Assembly (NCBI GenBank): GCA_033239005.1
Contig: BSQZ01000052.1
Location: 2,893,501-2,957,500 of the forward strand
DNA: 64,000 nt
Direction: 5' to 3'
Source of the DNA: Lamellibrachia satsuma
Lineage: Eukaryota > Annelida > Polychaeta > Sabellida > Siboglinidae
Shown: piece after piece, positions 13,801 through 25,000 of the stretch
Position numbering within the stretch: the first letter of the stretch is position 1
How the letters are laid out: each line of letters opens with the position of its first letter
Program-made: the position numbers and the translations under genes
The notes under the pieces: model-generated
Database searches by the model: none
What the model saw: only the letters and a program-made list of their open reading frames with translations
Told to the model about the DNA's origin: nothing

Positions 13801-16167
13801 ATATTTTTATAATTATTGTCTGGATAGGTCCCAGATATATGGTGGTTTACAAATTTTTAATAATAATATTAATAATAGTAACAACTAAAACTTATTTGCC
13901 TCACTTTTCAAAGTTAATATGATTTGGGGCATAGAGTTGCATTACAGCGTTAGCTTTGTGCGGCAAAGCTGATGCCCTAAAAACGGCATTTCTGGTATTA
14001 CATAATGTGCAGGCTTGACAGTGATGTAGTTGGCATCATGCGATGCATGGTAGGAAGAGTAGTCGAATGTCATCTCATGTAGACATATTTCTAGTGATCA
14101 ACTCGTAAATAGTATCTGTCAATAGATGATAGATGTCAGCAGCAATGTGTTGCATTGCAGAACTGCAAGATTTCAGAACGAACTCATATACCATATGCTT
14201 TAAGACACCGGCAGTAATTATGAACTCATTTATAAATTAGTTACTTTTTATGTAATAGTCGTAGGCCATAACTATTTTATTATATTATTGCCTGTTTTAA
14301 TTTATGATTACATCCTTTGTTCATGCACCTTTTAAATCTGTTATATTTTAAGTCATAATTTTTTTCTTAATTAATTTATTATCATTGGTTGTTTTATAGT
14401 TCCAATTGTATAATAATTATTCAACTGCTATAGTTGCCATTTAAATTTTTTTTATAAAATTATTATTATTACTGTAGTAATGGTATTCTTGTTTTAGTCA
14501 CGAGTATTGTTTGACATGGCACTCACACAATGACTGTGGTTCCAGTCACTCAGTAATTTATGTGGCTCTGTTCTGCAGCCCTTGTCAATCCCAACATGCC
14601 AAGGACATTTGGTGACGGCGTCATTCACATGTCCCATTGTGACGTTGTTGTGACGGGCACTGACCCGCTGCCTGTGACATCACCTCACGGTGCCTCTGAG
14701 GAAGAAGAGCAGATCGGACGACTCATCTCAGAGAACCTCGTTCAAGATGGTGCCACTCTACAGATGGGTGAGTTGCGCCATTCATATCCATCAATGTTCT
14801 TATGTCTTATGATATAGCCATTTTCCAGGGCTAAGATCACAAGCTCCATCATGTGTTTCATCTCCTTTGTCAGATCTTTTACTCCCCCTGGCATAGACAC
14901 CAGGTAGAAAGGACCAGCAGCTTTTAGTGTCTCATCTGAAAGGCAAAATGGGGTGAATAAAATTGTCCATGTTTCAAAACGGCAGCAAGTGGACTCAAAC
15001 TGACTTTGTTCTCTGACATGTTCATGTCAGTAGTCTATTTGACTTTAAAATCTCTTCATAACATACTGTAACTATGTGGACCTGTATTTTGTCTGCCATT
15101 AAAGGTAATGTTGCTCTACAGGTATTGGTAGCATCCCAGATGCAGTGCTGGCTAAACTGCATGGTCACCGTGACCTGGGCGTCCACACCGAGATGTTCAG
15201 CGATGGTATCATTGAACTTGTCAACAAAGGGGTCATCACTAACGCAAAGAAGACAATCCAGACGGGCAAGATTGTTGGCAGTTTTGCCTTTGGCACCAAG
15301 AATCTGTACAACTTCATGAACAACAACCCATCAGTAGGTGCGGAAACTCAATTTCTTACTGTCTCAGTTAATTTAATAACATCAATGTCTATGATATGCT
15401 GTACGATATGTTGTTTTCATAAAAATCTGAAGACACTTGCACGTGGAATCAGTATATTCGAAACAACTACCAGTTATTTCTATCTAACAAGTACAAACAA
15501 GTTGTTAGAAAAATTGGTTTGAGTGAACTACTCACCAATATCAAACAATGGAAATATACATATCTCAAAGCGCTTATCCTGTAGTGATTATTGTGAAAAA
15601 AAAATTTTACATTTCCAATAAAGTGAAATATGGCGTATTTGCAAAACACACTGATGTGTTGTACCAGTAAGGCCACCTGGCGATTATAATAGTGAACTAG
15701 ATATAGGAAAATATGTCTCAAAAACCTGTTTATGCATAATTTTTTCTCGAAAAAATTTACTTTGTCAGATGTTTATACTCCCAGTGACTGATATAATTTT
15801 ATATTGAACTAATGATGCATCTAATGTGACATCCAGCGAGATCACAAAATGACGCAAAATGTGGTGTGAGGCGAAAACTATGCATGTGACTATATGTACT
15901 GATATACAGTGTGCTCTTTTGTTATGAAGACTTCTGATAAAGTGTATTCTTTTGTTATGATGACTTCTGATACAGTGTACTCTTGTTATGAAGACTTCTG
16001 ATATAGTGTATTCTTTTGTTATGAAGACTTCTGATACAGTGTATTCTTTTGTTATGATGACTTCTGATACAGTGTACTCTTGTTATGAAGACTTCCAATT
16101 TATGGAACATCTGCTTAAAAGGACCAACTTTGAAATCATTCTGGCCTGCTCTGTTTTATGTACTCAT

Positions 16168-16241
<74 letters not shown>

Positions 16242-19200
16242 AACAATTTGACCAAGTCCATGTTCCTTATAGTGAGAGTCCACTGTAACGTGTCACATGT
16301 TTTAACTATGGCAGTTTACCACTTTAGATCATTTCAGGTGAACACCCATCTATTCAGCACCTGTTATCTGGAGTGGCCATATGGTGATGTCTTCTTGACA
16401 GAAAATGTACCTCATCATGGTATAAATTTTAATTTGCCATATAATCTGACCATACTAATGTTTACAGACAGAATTTGCAGTTGTAGGATTCATGGAGGAT
16501 GTGTGTGAGTTTGTGCGTGTGTTTCATAGCAGTGGGTTTATGTTTGTGCTGTGCAACATTCACACAGAACTCTGTCAAATCTTGCAGTGTTCAGTGATGT
16601 GGCCTTTGTGAACAACACGGCTGTGATTTGCCAGAACCCAAAAGTAACTGCTCTCAACTCCTGCATTGAGATTGACCTAACGGGACAAGTGATCTCAGAC
16701 TCCATCGGCACAAGGATGTATTCTGGTAGGCAGACATTCTTGCTATAACACTCATCGCTTGGGGAAATTCCATAGACCCATATATCTATTGAGTCTAATC
16801 TAGACTGCACCCCAGTTGTAACAATGTGTAATCACAATGATGAGGTACTGGATAACCATGTCTTAAGTAGTTATTTCCTGTATTATATTTTTTTTGGAAA
16901 ATAGACCAATTTAACAAGACTTAACAACATTGCCATCCAAGGCAAAAAATCCAGATGACAAGTGGGCTAGGAAGCCATTATCTTATTTCATCCGTGTGTA
17001 ACCCACCCTTCTTAGATATTTCTTAATTTAGTTTCTAAACATATTTGTTGCATGAGCAATAAAGTAGAATCAATAGAATGAACCCTCATTGGGTTTCATA
17101 TTACCATTCATTTGAGTACCCGGTAGGTAAAGCTAAAAACAATTATGATGCAGGGGTACCACTACTAATTAATATATCATTACTATGGGGTGGGGTTCGT
17201 CTTGTTATAATGCAGGCCCTCTTATGGAAAATGACTCGTACCCCCCTCCCCCCAGGTGTTTTTTACCTGGAATAGCTCTGTTATAATGGAGGAAGTCTGG
17301 TGTTTTGTGGTGATGTCAGTCAAACAAATGACTGGCGATAAGGGCTCAGGCAGATGTTCTTGAATTTGACTTTGTGACTCAAGTACCCTTATATGTTCTT
17401 GAATTCATTGCAGTGCTCTTGAATGTTCTTGAAAACATTTGTGTTGCTATGTGAATGCACCAACTATCAATGATTGCATGTTTTGTACCTGTGGTGTGTT
17501 TTTAATTTGCTGTTGATAATTTCCCAAAGAAGACCGCTGCAAAGCTATAATTAATAAAAAAAACGTTGGGCCATAATCACCAGATGTTGCTACATGCACA
17601 CATGAACCAATCAAATGAGCTCTTCCTCCGATGGTCTGGGAGGCAGCCGCCAGCGCACATGCTGTTTATTCTATTTCGTTTTCGTTACAAGTTGTTCGAT
17701 TTATGATTGATAATCGCCATGCCGAGAGCTGATAGCGATTGTAATGTCAGACAGGAGTGGTAATTGGATGATAAATATAAAATTGGGTCATGAAGGATCG
17801 CAGTGGCGATCAGAAGTTACCTCAATTGAAGGTGTGTACTGATTGCGAATTCGATGTCTAATGCCGTTTTGTAATTTCACAAAAGTCTGAAGAAAATTTT
17901 GCACAAGGGATCGATATTCTAAATAACTAACTCTTTATTTCATCGAGTGCAAGCAAATTGTTAGAAAAGTTGTTTTTAGTGAAATGTTTACGAAGTAGAA
18001 GCAGATGCAAACACGTTTTGTGGAAAGCGCATGAAAAAGTTGAAATCATTACAGTGTTTGCTGCGTAGCGTTTTGAAAAGCCCGTGGTATTTATAGCATT
18101 GCCACAGCTTTAGCATTTAGGCTAAGTTAATTTAAGGTACCCTAATCTTAATTTATTGACAGATGTTGCTTTTTAATATTAACAAAACTGTAAATTCGCT
18201 GTAACTTCAGCCACTCGGACTCAGAAACCATTGCGTACACACACCTATTGAATAAACTAAAGCGACTCCTATTAAGACAAAATTTCTTGCTTTCGATTAG
18301 CTTTGTTCCGTGTGCAACTGCATGTGCTGATAGATGTACGACTATGAGTGGCACAGTCTGTTGGAAATAAACATTTGATTGTACATCAAATATTGTAAAG
18401 ACTATAAAGCTGTTTCTGAAATAACTTTCAGATGTTTTAGAAAATGTTCTTAAAAAAGTGCTGTTTTCCCCCCAAATGTTCTTGAATGTTCTTGATTTTT
18501 ACTTTATGTTTTCTGTATGAATCCCGAGTGCAACTGAACATATCTTGCTCCTAGGCGTTGGTGGCCAGGTAGACTTCATCCGTGGTGCTGCTCTTGGACT
18601 CGATGGCTTGGGCAAACCTATACTTGCTATGCCATCAACGACAAGCAAGGGCGTGTCTAAGATTGTGCCATTTCTCAAAAAAGGTAAGATATAGTTTTAT
18701 ATGCATAAGTCACGTTTGTATTTTCGGTTCTGATTGGTCGTCTGGCTGTTACGTGTGTTCTTCATTCGGACATCTTTGTCAACTGAAAATACTGGAGGCT
18801 GAGTGGTTGTTTTTAGATGACCCAGACTCGGGTAGTGCAGAACGTCACAGGGATAAAACAGTTTCTTGCTCTTTTTAACGACCAGTTTATATGGGTCAGA
18901 ACATGAATCAATGTGCTGAAGAGATGTTTTTATTAATAAGTGGAAAATTAAATTACGATATTTTTCATAGTAAATATTACATATAGATCTCATGTATTTG
19001 GGGATTTCATATTGACAATTTGCTAGTGTGAAAGGTGATAGAAAACATTGAAGTCAGTCATTTAAATGAGTTTACTTACTTACTTACTTATAGGCCCTTA
19101 ACTCCTCCTGGAGCATAGGCCATCCACAACATTTATCCAGCGCCTCCTGTTTTGGGCAATCCTCTCCAGTTGTTGCCAGCCATTCCCTGTTTGCCTGATG

Positions 19201-21996
19201 TCTGCCTAGAGGTCACGCCACCAGGTGTTTTTTGGTCTCCCCCTCTTTCTCTTGCCTTGGGGGTTCCACGTCAGGACCTGTCTGGTTATATTTATGCTTG
19301 GCTTGGCTTGGGTTTGAGTTTACTTAATAATAATAATATAAAACTTCTGTAGCGCCAAAATCCTCAGGGATCTAAGCTGAAAGGCACAGCAAACAATTGT
19401 TAAATGGAATAACAACAAGGCACTAGCTAAAATGCTTTCTCTGTGTGTACACAAAGTTTAATATTGTATGTACTACATACCAAAATAAAAAAATTAGAAA
19501 AAATTTATTTATATGTAAAATTAGATGTTTAACCATTTCAGTACGAAAGGCCAAATTTCTGGCCGGATTTTCGGCATTGGCTACGTTCACCATTTAAATC
19601 GCTTTTACTCATAATTATCTACTATGTGAAGCCACTTGTTATATACGGTTGTCATAGCGAATGAATTAGCTATTCAGTAGTGGCAGTCGTTGATTATCGC
19701 TCAAATTCTACAATGGCCGCATGCTGGATGATGCGTCATTGCCGGAATTTGATTTTTGTAAGAAGGAAAAGGTGTCTATGAATCCGTCAACATGCAAAGT
19801 TTTATTGGAATCGATCCAGTAGTAATGGATGTGTTAGCAAATATGCAAATAAATACTTCTGTCATATAAAATTCAGATAAATAACTTGTTTTCCACTTTT
19901 TTATACTCCACAAAATGTACTCGATATTGTATTTTATATCATAGCACACTCCTGTAGCATGATCAACATGAGTAGTTTACACTAAATATGTACAGTTATT
20001 ATTATTATTATATCAGAATTTATATAGCGCCCGAATCCAATTAAGATAAAATGCTCTCAGGTGCTTTACATGAAACTGCATAAATTAAATAACACTATAA
20101 AATACATACTTTACATAAAACTGCCTAAATTAAATAAAACTATAAAATATAGATTATTTTAAAAGTAGATAGTGTAAGGAGCTGATTTAAACATTAAAAA
20201 ATCAATAAACACAGATATTACACTTATAGTACTCACATGAATAAAACATAACGAATAAGTCATTGGTATATAGCAATGTCATTAAAACGAGAGCATGACT
20301 CAATCACGTCAGTCGTATGCCAATTTAAAAAGATGTGTTTTTAAGTGTCTCTTGAGCGAGCTGAGAGTGTTCACTTGTTTAATGTTCTCAGGCAAGTCAT
20401 TCCACAGTATGGCCACGTGTCGGCTGAAACAACGTTGAGCACTTTATACGTTAAGGTGTTAACCTTAAAGCAGAGCCAGTATTTCACCGGAAGCCAATGT
20501 AGCTGATGTAACACAGGTGTTATGTGTTCGCTCTTGCGTGACTTGGTGATAAGGTGAGCAGCGCAGTTCTGTATACGCTGCAATCGTTCAATTAGCACCT
20601 GAGGCAAACCTTACAGTAGCATGTTTCCATGGTCCAGGCGAGATTTTACCAGTGCCTGGACTAGAATCTTACAGGCATCATTTTTGATGTATTGCCTGAC
20701 TTTGCCAATATTTCGGATGTGGTAGAAACACGACTTGGAGATCGCATTCACTTGTTTCTCCATTGTCAAGCCACTGTCCATAATAACTAAAATATGGATT
20801 GCACAGCATGTAATAGTCTACCTCCGATCTTGAGGGACAAGTCGTTCACCCAAAGAATTCGGTGTTTGGACGAAAACACAATGAGTTCGCTTTTTTCTTG
20901 GTTCAGTTTTAGCATGTTTCTATTCATCCACCCGCCAACATCCACCACACAGGCTTCAATGGCTGACCTTTCATTGGCCCAGTTCTCATCAGACGTGATG
21001 GACATGTATATTTGTGTGTCATCTGCATAACAGTGGTAGCGAAGGTTATGTTTCTTCACTATATCACCAACTGGTTTAGTGTATATGCAGTACAGTTTCG
21101 ATCCCAACACGGATCCTTGTGGCACGCCACAACATAGATGTGCGTTGACAGAGACACATTGCATTCTGCCACTAATGTAGGATCGCATCCAATCCAGGGC
21201 TTCTGCATTCACACCAAATGAGTGTTGAAGATGCGTTAGCATAATGCCGTGGTCGATAACATCAAACACACTGGACAGATCAAGCATAACCAAGACAACT
21301 ACATGTTTTTGATCAAGGGCTTCTGCGATGTCGTTCTGGACTTTCACAAGAGCTGTCTCGGTTGAATAATTATTTCGGTACGCCGACTGGTGAAAATCGT
21401 CCAGGTGATCTTTCAAACGGTGTTCGACCACTTTCTCAAGAAGTTTTGACACGTATGGTAGGTTTGACACAGGCCGATAATATTCAGAACTTCCTTATCA
21501 AGGCTCGGCCTTTTATGCAATGGTCTCACAACTGCACATTTGAAACATGCGGGTACCACTGATGTTGCCAACGATTTGTTAATAATGGCTGTAATCAACG
21601 GCACGAAATGATCCAGACACTGCCTCAATAGCCGCATAGGGATTGGGTCTAAATCACATGACTTGTTGGTTCGTCTGAATACCATTGTGTGTTTGGTCTC
21701 AGTGTTATCGACTTTCTTTGGACTGGAGCTTGTTTGTTGACAACCGCTTCAATACCCGTAGTGTAGGCATGTACAAGTTCATTTAGCGGCCTATCAGTGT
21801 CTTTCAAAATTGGCGTTAAGTCCTTGAATACAAATGTCCCGAAGCTTCCTAAAAGTGACCGGCTGGCGAATGTGAATGCGAACGAACAATGGTATACAAC
21901 GTTGAAATCGTGGTGGCCGTCTTGGATTGCTGGTTACTATGACGATGAAATGTAAAATTATATGGCTCATTTTACTCACTGATTACCAAACTTTCA

Positions 21997-22056
<60 letters not shown>

Positions 22057-25000
22057 CCTATTCATAAAATGCATTTTTGTTGCTGAAATCTTGACTTGAA
22101 GTGATGCAGTCAGTTGTTTTGCATATTCACTGGGAATGCAATAGTCAGAGGTCGCAGCCGATCAGGGCTGTAATACTGAAATGGTTAATGCGTCTAACTC
22201 GCAAAACGCACATAAAATTCGAAGTTAATGAGATCACGTGGTTTTGTGATGTCAGTGATGATTTGGGTTTACATTCAGTCAGTGATTTCTATGCAATGCT
22301 TCAAGTATAGTTTCATTTGCTTTGCGAGTGATGGCAGTGCCAATTTTCCAGAATACAAAGTATAATGTAACAATTTCGAACCGTTAGCGGCAAGTGATAC
22401 TGCAGAATCATCTTCGAATTTGGATCTTTTGGAGCAGTTTAGTGACGCCAATAGCCTTTGACTTCCAACTTTACTTTCTGACCAAAACAGTGAAAATGAC
22501 CACATAGCGCTGCCAAACTTCTCGTATAGCTATCATATGCATACACATGTGTCGTGGTCAAACATTACTCTTCCTTCCATATAAAGATCACAATAAAAAA
22601 ATGGTCATCTATGCCTAGCTTCGCAGAGCTAGGCGTAGAAGATAGCTAGCTTTTGTTTTTGTAATTTGTTATCATTACATGGAAGTAAGTCATGTTTGAC
22701 CATGTGACATGTGTATATTTATGGTAAATATATGAGACGTTTGGCGGCTCTAGGTGGTCGTTTTCATGGTTAGGTCAGAAAGTAAACATCGCAATAGCAG
22801 GAGTAGCACTGACGGGTGGTGTTGATTTTGGCCCTCGGAGAATTCGTTGCTCTCTATTTGATTTAATACAAAAAATCTGGGTAGAATTTTCCCTGATGAG
22901 GGGAAACGTTTGGAAATCTTAAATGTAGAAACAAAATATTATTATAATTGTAATTTAATTTATTTAACCCTAGGAGTGACCAATGATAAATTTCCACGGT
23001 GTACACAAATTGGAGTTGTTCATAAGGGTGCTTTTAAAAAATCATAACATCGCTAATAATTATCGCACAAATGTGATTGAGGTATCAATTTGTTGTTAAA
23101 AGACTCTTTATACCCTGCTGATGCTTAATGTTGATACCTTGCAGATGCGTAATGGCAGAAACCTGAGCTTGTTTGCTACAGGAACACACAAAGAGTAACT
23201 GTTGTTAAAGGTCATTTAATAAATGCATCGTGATAATAAAATACATGTATCGATGAGAAAATAGCTGGTACAAATATGTTCATCGAGAAAAATATCATAT
23301 ATGTGTAAATCGATGAGATATAGCTTAATCATCAATACAAACTAGCTCATAGAGAAAAGCAATTATTAAATGACATGTAAAAGTAGCAAAGGTGGGGCGA
23401 TCATTTATCCCACAGTACATAATCATGATATCACGGTACGCAACACGAGAACATTGGTGGTAGAAAGGGGAGGATGGTGGGAGGAAAAACGTCCAATGTG
23501 TTGCTTCACGAAAACACGACTTGCGTCAGCGAAGTTTGCAACACAAAGGGACACTGTTTAACTTGTCACGTGGTCACATGACGTTTTTGGACTAAAACCA
23601 TTTCGCGTACTCCGGACTGTTTCTCGTGTTGCGGACCGCAACAAACATGGCAAAGTAGATTCTCGTCTTACATTATATAAATACTATTTTTTCAAGTGTA
23701 AAAATATTCATATTATAATAAAATTATAAAAACTACAACACATAATCTTGTAATAGGGATATTGCTATTTGAATTTCATCAAAAAAGAAAACAAACATTT
23801 TAATGTTCACCGTGCTACCAGATAAATACTGAGTGGCTGTATGTCCCTATATCCAATTCTTTTAATGTAGTGATACATATTAGCTACAAAATAAAACAAA
23901 AATGAATCAGATATGTTGAGAACTAAAATTTTTATGATTTTTTTCCAACACTGGACTATGCCAATTCAGACAGGTCCAACAGTCCCATGTCATTTACCAT
24001 GGCAGTGCAGGCTGTCGAAGCCAGCAGAAGTTGCAGTGGCAACTTGCTGATATTTGCCTCTAATGCTGTCATTCAATTTGCCGAAATATAGACATGGAAA
24101 CGTAATATCAGCCAGCCTAAATTGAACTGACACAAAACAAAGTGAGAAAACAAAATGTCGGATTAGTAAATAAAAAGCTCAGACAACAAGCGTTTGTAGC
24201 GACGATGCTCATTCACTGCATACATCCCGCTCGCTCATTCACATGTATTTGAATAGGCCAATAGCGCTTTCCAAAGGTATGACGTGTTACATATTTTAAG
24301 TACTATGAATGGAAACATAAATTTATTCTGCGCAGCATAGTAAAAGCAGCCAAATATGGGCACCAACTATGTGACGTGTTTTGTAAGCTAGATCATCATT
24401 AGCTATCATTGACTATGCTCATAAATAAATATGAATCAGAATGAAGAGTGATTCAGCTTTCTAATGATACCATTTTGTTCCCGTGTGAGGTACTGGTGAC
24501 AGAAACGAAAATTGTTGACTGATACCAAAATCGGCTGGAACGCTTTTCACACTGATCGTACGGGCCAAATTTGGCCCACCATTGGTCACTCCCAGGGTTA
24601 AATTATTCAACTGTATATAATATTATAGTTGTTGGTGTAATATGTTATATGATGTGAATTTTAAGGATACAATGAATTGTATAAGTACTAAATCTAATGA
24701 TCTTCTCATTGACTGGGTGTTAAAATGAAAAAAATGTAGCGCAATATTTTATGCGAAGGCTATAAAAGCAGTTGCAAAGTAACAATTAATAAACAAGATA
24801 ATAAATATTATGCATTATTCACCATAAGATACACACTAAATTTCATGTGCTTGCTACACAATCATTTGGGCCGAGATACTACGCCCATTGTGCTCTGAGG
24901 CCGAAGTTATCAGAGTTGTGGGTCGAACTCTCCAAAAAATGCCGTCCAAATTCATCATGAGCTGACATCACCTGTACCTGCACTGACAGTTCGCTTCGTT

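Larger units (their letters stand above)
19533..22184. mobile_element. piggyBac-like non-autonomous DNA transposon carrying a nested LINE
   Basis: The left end reads TTAA then CCATTTCAGTACG. The right end, read inward, is TTAA then CCATTTCAGTATTAC. The 11-bp termini CCATTTCAGTA are perfect inverted repeats flanked by TTAA on both sides (19529-19532, 22185-22188), the target duplication of piggyBac elements. No transposase frame is visible. Most of the interior is a minus-strand LINE plus an (AT)n tract, so the original element was probably about 0.7 kb. It lies in the last intron of the CoA-transferase gene. Confidence 0.72.
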
